A stretch of DNA of 64,000 nucleotides from Photobacterium sp. CCB-ST2H9 (GCF_023151555.2 NZ_CP100425.1:3472001-3536000); one strand, 5' to 3'. Shown: positions 30,593-42,230, numbered from the stretch's first letter. Made by a program: numbers and translations. Notes: generated from the sequence alone by a model not told the origin.

Positions 30593-31555
30593 ATGATGAC
30601 AGTTGATAAACTGACCCGGCTGGACCTCAATCTTTTGGTCTGCCTGCATGTGTTACTCCAGGAGTGCAGCGTCACCCGCGCCGCAAACCGCTTATGTCTG
30701 AGCCAGTCTGCGGTCAGCAAAAGCCTGGCCCGGCTGCGCGAGCAGTTCGACGATACCCTGTTTGTCCGCAGTGCCCACGGACTGCAGCCGACTCCGCGTG
30801 CCCGGGCACTGCAACCCGTACTGGAAAAACTGCTGCAGGACATCGAAAACCTGACCGCACCGGCAGAGTTCGTCCCGCAAAACAGTGACCGCCATTTCAA
30901 AATGTCTCTGGTGGAAAGTGCCTATCCGCTGCTGATGCCGCGCTTTCTGGGTGACATTTTCAGTCAGGGACCCAACATCCTGCTGGATACCCATGCCTGG
31001 GAGCCGGATACTTTTGACAAGATGCTGCGTGGTGAGATTGACTTCGGGATCACCGGGAAAGATCTCAACCCGCTGGACGCCCAGCTCACCCTGATGCCGC
31101 CGAAAGGCGTACTGTTCCAGGAATTGCACCGCGATACCCAGCGCTGCATTGTCCGGCCGGGTCATCCGGTGCTGGCACTATATGAGGACGGTCAGTGGAA
31201 TCAGGATCACTACCTCCGCCAGCGGCACATTCAGGTGCGTTGCGGCCGGGATGACCGCTGGCTGCTGGACTACAAACTGGCAGAGCAGGGCCTGCAACGC
31301 GATATCGCGATGTTTGTGCCAGACTTTAATAGCGCCGCCAGTTTATGTACCCATACCGATCTGGTCTTCACCGCGCCCAGCCATTTCGCCAACTATGTCG
31401 CGGCCCAGCTCGACCTGATCGTGCTGCCTTTACCGACAGCACTTCCTGCTATGGCTTACACCCTTTTCTGGCCGCAACACCAGGAAAATGACCCGGGGCA
31501 CAGATGGTTAAGGCAGATCATCATCAACGGATGCCGTGAATTGTCTACCGGTTAA
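30593..31555 (+). CDS. LysR-family transcriptional regulator
   Basis: This 320-residue protein has an N-terminal winged helix-turn-helix (about 6-65) with VTRAANRLCLSQSAVSKSLARLRE and FDDTLFVRSAHGLQPTPRA. It also has a C-terminal LysR substrate-binding domain of the PBP2 type. It is divergently arranged with the exporter at 29272-30474, the standard layout for regulator and target. The inducer is unknown. Confidence 0.92.
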   Translation: MMTVDKLTRLDLNLLVCLHVLLQECSVTRAANRLCLSQSAVSKSLARLREQFDDTLFVRSAHGLQPTPRARALQPVLEKLLQDIENLTAPAEFVPQNSDRHFKMSLVESAYPLLMPRFLGDIFSQGPNILLDTHAWEPDTFDKMLRGEIDFGITGKDLNPLDAQLTLMPPKGVLFQELHRDTQRCIVRPGHPVLALYEDGQWNQDHYLRQRHIQVRCGRDDRWLLDYKLAEQGLQRDIAMFVPDFNSAASLCTHTDLVFTAPSHFANYVAAQLDLIVLPLPTALPAMAYTLFWPQHQENDPGHRWLRQIIINGCRELSTG

Positions 31556-31678
31556 TTGCAGGCTATTCACAAAAACGCTACCTTTAGCGGATCGGCCTGC
31601 TGCCGTCGTCAGGGTGACTGAGGGGCAGGTTTGGCTCATCCGTTCGAGGATGACATCAACAGAAAGGAATATTGACAG

Positions 31679-33466
31679 ATGCAATCAGTGATTTCACAAC
31701 GCGTGGCACAGATCCGCCAGTGGCTGGAAGCAGAACAGCTTGATGCCCTGGTGATCCCGCATGAAGACGAATACCTGGGTGAATACATCCCTGAACATAA
31801 CGAGCGCCTGCTGTGGGCAACCGGCTTCACCGGTTCGGCCGGGGCCGCTGTTATCGGCCGCGACAAGGCAGCGATGTTTGTGGATGGCCGCTATGTCGTC
31901 CAGGTTCGTAAACAAGTGCCGGGCGACGTGTTTGAATACCGTCATCTGATCGAAGAACCGCCAATGCAGTGGGTGGCAGACCACTTTGCTGCCGGCAGCA
32001 AAATTGCCGTCGACCCGCGCCTGCACAGCGGCGCCTGGCTGAAACGTACCCAGCAGTCGCTGGACAGCAGCCTGGAGCTGGTGCTGCTGAACACCAACCC
32101 GATTGATACCCTGTGGCAGGACCGCCCGGCGCCGACGCTGTCTGATGCCAGACTGATGGGGCTGGATTTTGTCGGCCAGCACAGCAGCGACAAACGCGCG
32201 AACATTGCCGCCAGCCTGCAAAAACAAAAAGCCGATGCCGTCCTGCTCACCCAGCTCGACAGCATTGCCTGGCTGCTGAACATCCGCGGCAGCGACGTGC
32301 AGTGCCTGCCGGTCCTGCTGTCGACCGCTATCCTGCACAATGACGGCAGCGTCGATTTCTTTATTGATGAATCCCGTCTGCCTGCTGAGTTTGCAGCGCA
32401 TGTGGGTGAAGGTGTCCGCATTCAGGCGCCGGAAACCCTGGAACACCGCCTGAAAGCCCTGAACGGCAAGCACGTGCTGCTTGACCCGGCCACCAGCAAT
32501 GCCTGGGCCGGACAGACCCTGCGTGACGCCGGTGCTGTGATCCTTGAAGGTGCCGATCCGTGCATGCTGCCGAAAGCGGCCAAAAACCCGACCGAAGTGG
32601 CTGGCATGAAAGCCAGTCATATCCGTGATGGCGTGGCGGTGTCCAAATTCCTGGCCTGGGTTGACCGTCAGGTCGCAGCCAGCAATCTGCTGGACGAAGC
32701 CACGCTGGCCGATCAGCTGTGGCAGTTCCGGATTGAAGATCCAAGCTGCACCGATGTCAGCTTTGACACCATTTCCGCAGCCGGTGGCAACGCTGCCATG
32801 TGTCACTACAACCACAACAACCAGCCGGAACCGGGCGTCCTGCAAATGGACAACGTCTATCTGGTAGATTCAGGCGGTCAGTACCCGGACGGCACCACCG
32901 ACATCACCCGCACCATCGCAGTCGGTAATCCGGGCGATGAAGTGAAACAAACCTTCACGCTGGTGCTGAAAGGTCACATTGCCCTGGCCAGTGCCCGTTT
33001 CCCGCGCGGCACGACAGGCTCACAGCTGGATGCTCTGGCACGTCAGCACCTGTGGGCACACGGTTTTGATTTCGACCACGGTACAGGCCATGGCGTCGGC
33101 CATTTCCTGAACGTACATGAAGGCCCGCAACGGATTTCGAAAGTCCCGAATCCAACCGCGCTGCTGCCGGGAATGGTGCTGTCGAATGAGCCGGGTTATT
33201 ACCGTGCCGACGCCTTCGGCATCCGGATTGAAAACCTGGAGCTGGTTGTGGAAGTCCCAACCGAAGGGGATATGACCGTACTCGGTTTCGAATCGCTGAC
33301 CCGTGCCCCGATTGATCGCCGTCTGGTGGATCTCAGCCTGATGACTGACAGCGAGCTGGCGTGGCTGAACACTTACCACCAAACCGTCTTCGACGTCATC
33401 AGCCCGTCCCTGCAGGGCGAGAATCTAACGTGGCTGAAACAGGCAACTGCGCCGCTCAGCCGCTAA
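31679..33466 (+). CDS. Aminopeptidase P family protein (M24, three-domain type)
   Basis: This 595-residue M24 metallopeptidase probably removes N-terminal residues before proline. Two creatinase-type N-terminal domains (about 1-310) precede the pita-bread catalytic domain. The metal ligands are visible as D in LVDSGGQYPDG, D in TTDITRT, H in GHGVGHFLNVHEGPQ, E in NEPGYY and E in IENLELV. It is longer than E. coli PepP (441) and matches the larger, eukaryote-like type, so I do not use the pepP symbol. AAGGAATATTGACAG precedes the ATG. It stands alone, followed by a terminator. Confidence 0.94.
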   Translation: MQSVISQRVAQIRQWLEAEQLDALVIPHEDEYLGEYIPEHNERLLWATGFTGSAGAAVIGRDKAAMFVDGRYVVQVRKQVPGDVFEYRHLIEEPPMQWVADHFAAGSKIAVDPRLHSGAWLKRTQQSLDSSLELVLLNTNPIDTLWQDRPAPTLSDARLMGLDFVGQHSSDKRANIAASLQKQKADAVLLTQLDSIAWLLNIRGSDVQCLPVLLSTAILHNDGSVDFFIDESRLPAEFAAHVGEGVRIQAPETLEHRLKALNGKHVLLDPATSNAWAGQTLRDAGAVILEGADPCMLPKAAKNPTEVAGMKASHIRDGVAVSKFLAWVDRQVAASNLLDEATLADQLWQFRIEDPSCTDVSFDTISAAGGNAAMCHYNHNNQPEPGVLQMDNVYLVDSGGQYPDGTTDITRTIAVGNPGDEVKQTFTLVLKGHIALASARFPRGTTGSQLDALARQHLWAHGFDFDHGTGHGVGHFLNVHEGPQRISKVPNPTALLPGMVLSNEPGYYRADAFGIRIENLELVVEVPTEGDMTVLGFESLTRAPIDRRLVDLSLMTDSELAWLNTYHQTVFDVISPSLQGENLTWLKQATAPLSR

Positions 33467-33490
33467 AAACATCCCTGATTTACCTCCCAA

Positions 33491-33519
33491 AAGTCCGGTC
33501 AGTACGCCGGACTTTTTTC
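33491..33519 (+). terminator. Rho-independent terminator after the aminopeptidase gene
   Basis: The hairpin AGTCCGG-TCAGTACG-CCGGACT is followed by TTTTTC on the + strand. Confidence 0.88.
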
Positions 33520-33658
33520 TGCCTGCCAGCCGGAGCACAACGGTCATGTATCTCCGTGACCCAGCACAAAACTGTCCCTATTGACTGTTTTCACATCTGA
33601 TGAATATCGCTAGCATGCCTGATGAAACAATAATCAATTATATTCATAAGGTTATATC

Positions 33659-34591
33659 ATGAAAAAACAACTGCTTCTGTCACTTCCTTTTTTGTCTTTT
33701 GCCGCTCTGGCCAACACCAATCCACATTTAGAAACCTACAAACAGTCCGTAAATCAGACGATTTATAAAGGCCAGCGGGTGAACATTCCGGTCAAATTCA
33801 ACCTGCCTGCCGACCGCCACCATCTGGTCACACTGGGATATGATAATAATCAGCCCAATGCCATGGACTGTAAGATCGAAATTTACAACGGTGCGAACCA
33901 GCGCCTGCATAATCTGGACTGCCGTGCGGGCTGGGGAGAGCACAAATTCGCCACCCCGATCGTGTACTGGCAGGACAATTACCGTGCGGTGATCTCTGTG
34001 TACAACGCCGACTTTACCAAACCCAGCCAGCGCTTTGACGGGAATTTCCGGTTTAACTACGGCGAAAGCACGAGCATCGATAACGACCATCTGCCAACCT
34101 GGTGGAAAAAAACTTATGAGGTGGTCGGGCTCGATGCCAATACCGATTACGACGGCGATGGCTTCAGCCTGATTCAGGAGTATTTCGGCAACAGTAAACC
34201 GAACGATGCCACCAGCTACCCGGATCACGATCCTGTGATTGATTTTGATGAGCAAATCTCTGCCGGTACCTCACTCTATGCCAGCTTTGGGACGCCAGTG
34301 ACCAAATGGGTGGAAATTACGCCGTACAACAACAAGAAAGTGAAATCGCTGGAACTGGTTGTCAACACAACCGCCAATGCCCGTAATCAGTCTGTGGTTG
34401 CGTTCATCTATAACGAAAATAACGAACGGGTTTATCCGAGCTACCTGAAATACCCTTCAGGCACACTCTCTGTCTCTTTTGATGAACCGGTCGATGTTCA
34501 GAAACTGAAAATTGAGCTGACAGCCAGACATTATTCATCCAACATCAATGCCCGTTACGACGCCAAGGTCAACGCCGTCTTTACGGAATAA
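33659..34591 (+). CDS. Secreted protein with a TSP3/EF-hand-like calcium loop
   Basis: The 310-residue product starts with a signal peptide, MKKQLLLSLPFLSFAALA, cleaved near residue 18. The N-terminal half is beta-rich with two cysteines (C71 and C88) that could form a disulfide. Residues 159-174 (DANTDYDGDGFSLIQE) form an acidic loop with D159, N161, D163, D165, D167 and E174, like the calcium-binding loops of thrombospondin type-3 or dockerin repeats. The C-terminal 110 residues look like a beta-sandwich. No enzyme motif is seen and I do not recognise the family. AAGG precedes the ATG by 7 bases. The gene stands alone between terminators and is less GC-rich than its neighbours. Confidence 0.8.
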   Translation: MKKQLLLSLPFLSFAALANTNPHLETYKQSVNQTIYKGQRVNIPVKFNLPADRHHLVTLGYDNNQPNAMDCKIEIYNGANQRLHNLDCRAGWGEHKFATPIVYWQDNYRAVISVYNADFTKPSQRFDGNFRFNYGESTSIDNDHLPTWWKKTYEVVGLDANTDYDGDGFSLIQEYFGNSKPNDATSYPDHDPVIDFDEQISAGTSLYASFGTPVTKWVEITPYNNKKVKSLELVVNTTANARNQSVVAFIYNENNERVYPSYLKYPSGTLSVSFDEPVDVQKLKIELTARHYSSNINARYDAKVNAVFTE

Positions 34592-34610
34592 TTGTTTCAT
34601 CTCATCAAAA

Positions 34611-34638
34611 AGGGCTGATGGTTTTCATCAGCCCTTTC
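34611..34638. terminator. Bidirectional terminator between the secreted-protein gene and thiH
   Basis: The hairpin AGGGCTGATG-GTTTT-CATCAGCCCT has TTTCATTTTC on the right and an A-run on the left, giving TTTTT on the - strand. It serves both convergent genes. Confidence 0.85.
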
Positions 34639-34665
34639 ATTTTCTCTGCAGCTTACGCTAAGCAA

Positions 34666-35778
34666 TCAGCCGGAATAAGCCGGGTGCCAGTCTTTCCAGA
34701 CGACCTCAAAACCGTGCTGTTTCACCGCCTGCGCCACGTCACTGACCGCCCGCTCATCGCTGATCGCAAACTGCTCCAGCTCCGGCTCGTTATCGGCATA
34801 ACCTCCCGGTTGCGTTTTGGATCCTGCCGACATGCTGGTGATCCCCAGCGGCAACACATTGTCGCGAAAATGCGGGGATTCCCGGGTCGACATGGACAGC
34901 TCAACCTCACTGTTGAACAGCCGGTATGCGCAGATCAGCTGCACCAGCTGGCGGTCACTCATCACAGATTTTGGCTCTAATCCGCCCGTACACGGACGCA
35001 GTCGCGGAAACGAAATTGAATAACGGGTCTGCCAGTAAGTCCGCTCCAGATAATCCAGATGGCTGGCGACAAAAAAACAGTCAGTCCGCCATTCTTCCAG
35101 ACCAATCAGTGCGCCGATGCCGATTTTATCAATGCCGGCCCGCGCCAGTCGGTCCGGGGTTTCCAGCCGGTACAAAAAGTCCATCTTATTGCCACGTAAA
35201 TGATGCTGGGCATAAGTCGGTGCACTGTAGGTTTCCTGATAAACCATCACCGCATCCAGCCCCAGCGTTTTCAGCTCGGCATACTCCGCCTGATCCAGCG
35301 GCTGGACTTCCATCGACAGATAACTGAAGTGACGCTTGATTGCCGGAACACTCTGACGGAAATAATCCATCCCGACCTTACGTTCGTGCTCACCGGTGAC
35401 CAGCAGCACGTTATCGAAATTCAGCGCTTTGATCGCCGCACATTCACGCTCAATCTCGTCCAGCGTCAGTGTCCTTCGCTTGATCTTGTTCTCCATGGTA
35501 AAGCCGCAGTAAGTGCAGCTGTTGGCACAGAGATTCGACAGATACAAAGGCACGTAAAATCCGATCGTCCGGCCAAAACGCTGCCGCGTCAGAGCCGCCG
35601 ACTGCTGTGCCATTTGCTCCAGATAAGCCTCGGCAGCCGGGGAAATCAAGGCTTTAAAGTCTTCGAGATCCCGCTTGCGTTTGCTGAGTGCACGCTCAAC
35701 ATCCGCCGCCGTTTTACTGTAAATCGACAGCCGGACACCATCCCAGTCCAGCTGACGCCAGACATCCGCATAACTCAT
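34666..35778 (-). CDS. thiH: 2-iminoacetate synthase ThiH
   Basis: ThiH is a radical-SAM enzyme that cleaves tyrosine to dehydroglycine and p-cresol for the thiazole ring of thiamin. The cluster cysteines are C84, C88 and C91 (CANSCTYC). At 370 residues it is full length. It lies 9 bases after thiG as the last gene of thiCEFSGH. The presence of ThiH rather than the glycine oxidase ThiO indicates the tyrosine-dependent route. Confidence 0.97.
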   Translation of the reverse strand: MSYADVWRQLDWDGVRLSIYSKTAADVERALSKRKRDLEDFKALISPAAEAYLEQMAQQSAALTRQRFGRTIGFYVPLYLSNLCANSCTYCGFTMENKIKRRTLTLDEIERECAAIKALNFDNVLLVTGEHERKVGMDYFRQSVPAIKRHFSYLSMEVQPLDQAEYAELKTLGLDAVMVYQETYSAPTYAQHHLRGNKMDFLYRLETPDRLARAGIDKIGIGALIGLEEWRTDCFFVASHLDYLERTYWQTRYSISFPRLRPCTGGLEPKSVMSDRQLVQLICAYRLFNSEVELSMSTRESPHFRDNVLPLGITSMSAGSKTQPGGYADNEPELEQFAISDERAVSDVAQAVKQHGFEVVWKDWHPAYSG

Positions 35779-35787
35779 GCCGCCTCC

Positions 35788-36558
35788 TTAAATGCTGGCA
35801 TCCAGAAACGCCGTCAGCGGGCTGGATGCAACAGCCTGGCTGACTGTCCCGGCCAGACCGGCTTCATAAGCCATCCGTCCGCTTTCGACCGCCAGTCTGA
35901 ATGCCCGGCCCATGGCCACCGGATCAGCCGCCGCAGCAATCGCGGTATTGACCAGCACCGCATCCGCGCCCCGCTCCATGGCTTCCGCCGCATGAGACGG
36001 CGCGCCAATCCCGGCATCCACAATCACCGGCACCCGTGCCTGATCGATAATGATGTCGAGGAAATCCCGTGAGGCCAGCCCTTTATTGGAGCCAATCGGC
36101 GCACCCAGCGGCATGACCGCCGCGCAACCGACTTCTTCCAGCCGCTTACAGAGCACCGGGTCGGCATGACAGTAAGGCAGCACAATAAAGCCCTGTTTGA
36201 CCAGCGCTTCTGCGGCAATCAGCGTTTCAATCGGATCCGGCATTAAATATTTCGGATCCGGGTGAATTTCCAGTTTCAGCCAGTGAGTGCCCAGCGCTTC
36301 ACGGGCCAGCTGCGCGGCAAAGATCGCTTCCTTCGCATTTTTCGCGCCGGAGGTATTCGGCAGCAGGTTCACCCCGGCGGCACGCAGCGGCGCCAGGATG
36401 TCATCGTCCCGGTTTTCAATGTCGACCCGTTTGAGTGCCATGGTCACCAGTTCCGAACCGGAAGCCAGAATGGACTGCGCCATCACATCCCGGCCGGCAT
36501 ACTTGCCAGTACCGGTAAACAGACGGGATGAAAACGTTTTATCAGCAATCGTCAGCAT
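35788..36558 (-). CDS. thiG: Thiazole synthase ThiG
   Basis: ThiG combines deoxyxylulose phosphate, dehydroglycine and ThiS-thiocarboxylate into the thiazole phosphate. The start [20 protein letters not shown] gives 256 residues, the family length. VTMALKRV contains the likely Schiff-base lysine, and [19 protein letters not shown] is the phosphate-binding end of the barrel. The start is 1 base after the thiS stop, so translation is coupled. The longer in-frame upstream sequence overlaps thiS and is not part of the protein. Confidence 0.97.
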   Translation of the reverse strand: MLTIADKTFSSRLFTGTGKYAGRDVMAQSILASGSELVTMALKRVDIENRDDDILAPLRAAGVNLLPNTSGAKNAKEAIFAAQLAREALGTHWLKLEIHPDPKYLMPDPIETLIAAEALVKQGFIVLPYCHADPVLCKRLEEVGCAAVMPLGAPIGSNKGLASRDFLDIIIDQARVPVIVDAGIGAPSHAAEAMERGADAVLVNTAIAAAADPVAMGRAFRLAVESGRMAYEAGLAGTVSQAVASSPLTAFLDASI

Positions 36559-36559
36559 C

Positions 36560-36769
36560 TCAGCCTCCTGCAATAGCTTGAAACAGGGCGATCGCGTCGC
36601 CATCGCTGAGCACGGTGTCTCCCCAGCAATCACGACTGACAATCGACTGATTGAGCGCCACTGCGGTGGCATCCAGCGGCATTGCCAGTTGCTCCAGCAG
36701 CGCTCGTAGCGAGGTTTCTGCCGCCAGCTGCATGGCTTTATCGTTCACCTGAACGTTAATCATGGTCAT
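36560..36769 (-). CDS. thiS: Sulfur carrier protein ThiS
   Basis: This 69-residue ubiquitin-fold protein ends in AIAGG. The C-terminal Gly-Gly is adenylated by ThiF and then thiocarboxylated to donate sulfur to ThiG. The ATG overlaps the thiF stop by four bases. An alternative ATG two codons later is possible. Confidence 0.95.
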   Translation of the reverse strand: MTMINVQVNDKAMQLAAETSLRALLEQLAMPLDATAVALNQSIVSRDCWGDTVLSDGDAIALFQAIAGG

Positions 36770-37524
36770 AAAGATTCCTTACTGCATACAGAGCATTGCG
36801 GGTTCACGGGCAGAGCAAACTGCTGCCATTGCAGGGTGAGGCCGTCAAACTGGCGGAACTGACCCTTGCCAGATTCGCCACTGCCGGTGATCGCCTTGAT
36901 AGCCTGCAAGGCCTGGAAGGTCCCCATGATCCCGACGACGGGACCGGCAATCCCGGACTCGCTGCAATTTTGCGGTGCCTGCATGTCACCGTGCGGAAAC
37001 AGGCAGTGATAGCAAGGCCCCTGCTGCGCCCGGAAATCAAAGTTCATCAGTTGCCCCTGCCAGCGGATCGCCGCCCCGGAGATTAGCTGCTTGCCGTGTT
37101 CGAAACAGGCCTGATTGATGGCATGGCGGCTGGCAAAATTGTCGGTGCAATCGAGCACCACATCCGCAAGGCTGATTTCCATCGCCAGCTGTAACTTAGC
37201 CAGATTGGCGGTCACGGCCCGGGCCCGGATGTGCGGATTGAGTGCCTTCACCTGCGCGACTGCGGCCTGAGCCTTGCTCTCGCCCTGATTGTCATCGCGG
37301 TAGATGATCTGGCGTTGCAGGTTGGAACGCTCCACCCGATCGCCGTCCGCAATCACCAGACTGCCCACACCGGCACCGGCCAGATACAACGCCGCGGGCG
37401 CTCCCAGACCACCGGCACCGATGATCAGCACCTTGGCCTGTTGCAGGGCCAGCTGACCCTGCTCACCAATTTCCGGCAACTGCACCTGACGGTGATAGCG
37501 TAAAAAAGATTCGTCAGTCAGCAT
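36766..37524 (-). CDS. thiF: ThiS adenylyltransferase ThiF
   Basis: ThiF activates the ThiS C-terminus with ATP. The 252-residue E1-like protein has the nucleotide motif GAGGLGAPAALYLAGAG (about 36-52), the acidic LVIADGDRVERSNLQRQ, and zinc cysteine pairs CYHC and CSVC. It sits between thiE and thiS, with a 3-base gap and a 4-base overlap. The thi context separates it from MoeB, which is very similar. Confidence 0.95.
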   Translation of the reverse strand: MLTDESFLRYHRQVQLPEIGEQGQLALQQAKVLIIGAGGLGAPAALYLAGAGVGSLVIADGDRVERSNLQRQIIYRDDNQGESKAQAAVAQVKALNPHIRARAVTANLAKLQLAMEISLADVVLDCTDNFASRHAINQACFEHGKQLISGAAIRWQGQLMNFDFRAQQGPCYHCLFPHGDMQAPQNCSESGIAGPVVGIMGTFQALQAIKAITGSGESGKGQFRQFDGLTLQWQQFALPVNPQCSVCSKESL

Positions 37525-37527
37525 GGC

Positions 37528-40106
<2,579 letters not shown>

Positions 40107-40196
40107 TCATCTGATATTTCTGGGAAGTTGCTTGACGGATGGGCGCGTAAACAAGAGGCGGACACAAGTAGGGCGTGTCGCATCGTCTGATACAGC

Positions 40197-40219
40197 AGCT
40201 GTACACGACAGGTACAGCT
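40197..40219 (-). other. Hairpin in the expression platform of the thiC riboswitch
   Basis: A perfect 8-base-pair stem AGCTGTAC / GTACAGCT with a 7-base loop lies between the aptamer and thiC. No T-run follows on the - strand, so it does not look like a terminator and may take part in translational control. Confidence 0.5.
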
Positions 40220-40227
40220 AGGCAGAA

Positions 40228-40316
40228 GATTTTCTCTTGTTCCCTTCGCAGATACTAATCTGATCAGGTTCAACGGATCCCGCAATGCGGTCTCAGCCAG
40301 TTGGCACTCCGACAAG
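40228..40316 (-). ncRNA. TPP riboswitch (THI element) upstream of thiC
   Basis: The - strand contains the conserved aptamer elements in order: GGAGTGCC, GGCTGAGA, a short P3 stem around CCGCAATGCGG, then GAACCTGATC, GATTAGTA-TCTGCG and AAGGGAA. Binding of thiamin diphosphate would shut off the thi operon. It starts about 140 bases upstream of the thiC ATG, leaving space for an expression platform. Confidence 0.95.
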
Positions 40317-40328
40317 TTTCAGCTAACG

Positions 40329-40357
40329 AGTATAAGAAAGGTGTATCCCGACAGCAA
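40329..40357 (-). promoter_or_regulatory. Probable promoter of the thi operon
   Basis: On the - strand TTGCTG and TATACT are separated by 17 bases and end about 13 bases upstream of the riboswitch aptamer, the correct place for a transcript that begins with the riboswitch. Confidence 0.7.
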
Positions 40358-40401
40358 GCGGTCTTTACTGAATTTCAGGAATCAGTAAAAACCGTCACGC
40401 A

Positions 40402-40827
40402 TCAGCGACAAATCAGCACATCGCACTTTAAATGCAGATCCAATTCACGACGGACATCTTCTCGCAACCAGTGCAGATCCGTTTTGGCATGGCCGACAAT
40501 CACTAAGTCTGCATTTATTTTTGCTGCCAGTTCAATGAGATGTTTTGCAACATCACCATCATAGAGATGCATCGCGCGCACAGGCTGCGGAGAATGGGTG
40601 GCTAATTCAGACAACTGCGCCATTCGCCTGAGCTCCTGATCGTCATGGGCTTCTTTCAGTTGCAGCTCAATATCCAAAAAACTCAGATTACCGACCCCGG
40701 GCTCGACATATGCCAGGTGTAGGTCTGCATTGTTATGGCTTGCCACGACCCCGGCTTTCACGACCAGCTGCTGTGCCCGTTGATCATCTGGGTTGAGTGC
40801 CAGCAAGACCGTTTTATAAAGCTTCAT
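40402..40827 (-). CDS. Universal stress protein (UspA) family protein
   Basis: This 141-residue protein starts MKLYKTVLLALNPDD, with the Usp beta-1 strand and acidic turn, and contains a second conserved strand ADLVIVGHAKT. The nucleotide-binding Gly-x2-Gly-x9-Gly-Ser/Thr pattern found in ATP-binding Usps is missing, so it belongs to the UspA-like non-ATP group if the family call is right. The ATG at 40827 has GAGG 5 bases upstream. It stands between the thi operon and the divergent crcB. Confidence 0.85.
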   Translation of the reverse strand: MKLYKTVLLALNPDDQRAQQLVVKAGVVASHNNADLHLAYVEPGVGNLSFLDIELQLKEAHDDQELRRMAQLSELATHSPQPVRAMHLYDGDVAKHLIELAAKINADLVIVGHAKTDLHWLREDVRRELDLHLKCDVLICR

Positions 40828-40965
40828 CACCACCTCAATTCACGAACGCTTGCAATACAACACCGTATAGCACATTGTTTTGTGAATTACCTTAGTGACT
40901 GTCTCAACAGAGGGTTCATTTCATGGTATTAGTATCTGGTTTGATTGACAGAGACCAGCGTACAA

Positions 40966-41349
40966 ATGAATCAACTCATCGTTTTAAGCTATGTTGCCTT
41001 TGGCGGAGCCTTTGGCGCATGTGCCCGTTATCTGATAGCCGAGCTGTCTGTTGTCCTGTTTGGACGCGGCTTCCCTTATGGGACCCTCGCCGTCAATGTC
41101 ATCGGTTCATTTATCATGGGACTGCTGATGTCAGCCCTGAATCAGGGAATGATTGAAGCCTCACCATGGCGTCCGATTCTCGGATTGGGCTTTCTCGGCG
41201 CCCTCACGACATTTTCAACATTCTCCATGGATAACGTCGTCCTGCTTCAGCACGGCGAGTACGCCAAGATGACACTGAACCTGCTCTTAAATGTATTCCT
41301 GAGTATTTCTGCCTGCTTTATTGGCTATCAGCTGATGATGAGAAGCTAA
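40966..41349 (+). CDS. crcB: Fluoride exporter CrcB (Fluc channel)
   Basis: CrcB proteins form dual-topology dimeric fluoride channels. The 127-residue protein has four membrane spans, with GGAFGACARYLI near the start and FLGALTTFSTFSMD, where the Phe and Thr-Ser line the fluoride path. NVIGSFIMG carries the conserved Asn. The upstream in-frame sequence is short and unconserved, and MNQLIVLSYVAFGG was taken as the start. I see no fluoride riboswitch in the 138-base gap before it. Confidence 0.94.
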   Translation: MNQLIVLSYVAFGGAFGACARYLIAELSVVLFGRGFPYGTLAVNVIGSFIMGLLMSALNQGMIEASPWRPILGLGFLGALTTFSTFSMDNVVLLQHGEYAKMTLNLLLNVFLSISACFIGYQLMMRS

Positions 41350-41377
41350 GACTGACGTGAGAGTTTAGATTGGTACC

Positions 41378-41404
41378 AGCCTCATCATAGATGAGGCTTT
41401 TTTT
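41378..41404 (+). terminator. Rho-independent terminator after crcB
   Basis: The hairpin AGCCTCAT-CATAG-ATGAGGCT is followed by TTTTTTC on the + strand. Confidence 0.9.
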
Positions 41405-41481
41405 CGATTTGGGCTCGAATAAATTCAGCATTCTGAGGATGTAATGCCGTACGGTATCGCGTTAGATAAACGCTGAAAACG

Positions 41482-41510
41482 AAAAAGCTCCCGCATTTCT
41501 GCGAGAGCTT
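41482..41510 (-). terminator. Terminator after tRNA-Trp
   Basis: On the - strand AAGCTCTCGCA-GAAA-TGCGGGAGCTT is followed by TTTCG. The stem contains one G-T pair. It ends the tRNA-Trp transcript. Confidence 0.82.
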
Positions 41511-41518
41511 AAAAGAGA

Positions 41519-41595
<77 letters not shown>

Positions 41596-42047
41596 GTCGT
41601 GTGGTAAGTATTGTATATAGACTGATGATAATTACCAGCCCTGAATGTCGAAATTTATCAATTTGATGCTCAACCGCCTACTAAAACATCGATCATCAAA
41701 CTCAACAGGTTTACGTGGCCGATTGGTGCAGTATTCCCTCGCCAGACAACAACATTCCAGCTGATCCTAGTTAAGAACCAAAACACGATATCAGACTTGT
41801 AGACAGTGTGTCACCAGCGTTTTAGAAGATGAATACACCCTATCTCAAATCACTACAGGTGCTCCTGGGATGCGCTTTAGCGCAGAGTTCCAGTAGTTCT
41901 TCTGTGGACTTCAACTTTCATCCCATGGGGCACATCTGTGGTTATGTCTTAAGTTTTAAAACAACGGGCAGAGAGAGGGAAATATTCATCCTGCCAATAG
42001 GCGGATATCCAACTGTCAGAAATCAAATCACGAATAGCAAATAGCAA

Positions 42048-42110
42048 AAAAAAGTCATGACTGGCTGGGTTTCTTTAAGAAGTAGCGGACAGCTGGAATC
42101 GCATTCGACC
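42048..42110 (-). repeat. Degenerate copy of a tRNA 3' end plus downstream spacer
   Basis: The segment CTGGGTTTCTTTAAGAAGT followed by AGCGGA (+ strand, from about 42064) matches the sequence at and just after the 3' end of tRNA-Asp (about 42253-42277) with two mismatches. Beyond it, a T-arm-like GGTCGAAT...GATTCC can be seen on the - strand, but no complete cloverleaf. It appears to be a tRNA gene copy in decay. Confidence 0.55.
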
Positions 42111-42152
42111 GGGAGGCGTCCGGCCGAAGGACGGATATCAAATCCCCAACGT

Positions 42153-42195
42153 AAAAAAGCCCCAGTCTTTCGAGGGGGACGCCTAGTCTGAGGCT
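42153..42195 (-). terminator. rRNA-type terminator with an enlarged loop
   Basis: On the - strand AGCCTCAG ... CTGGGGCT is followed by TTTTT. The right half, TCGAAAGACTGGGGCTTTTTT, resembles the E. coli rrnB T1 terminator (GTCGAAAGACTGGGCC), but extra bases enlarge the loop. Confidence 0.65.
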
Positions 42196-42230
42196 TTGCG
42201 TCAGTGAGAAATTATCAGAACCCTGAATAG

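Noticed and set aside
40360..40401. Hairpin TTTACTGA...TCAGTAAA after the Usp gene as a terminator
   Set aside because: On the - strand the stem is not followed by a T-run, so termination is not supported.
40834..40965. Possible fluoride riboswitch ahead of crcB
   Set aside because: I could not find the conserved crcB-motif elements in this gap.
41829..42044. Open frame of 71 codons with a possible signal-like N-terminus
   Set aside because: Poor ribosome site, serine run followed by unstructured composition, and it lies in an interval of decaying sequence. It was kept out of the CDS list.
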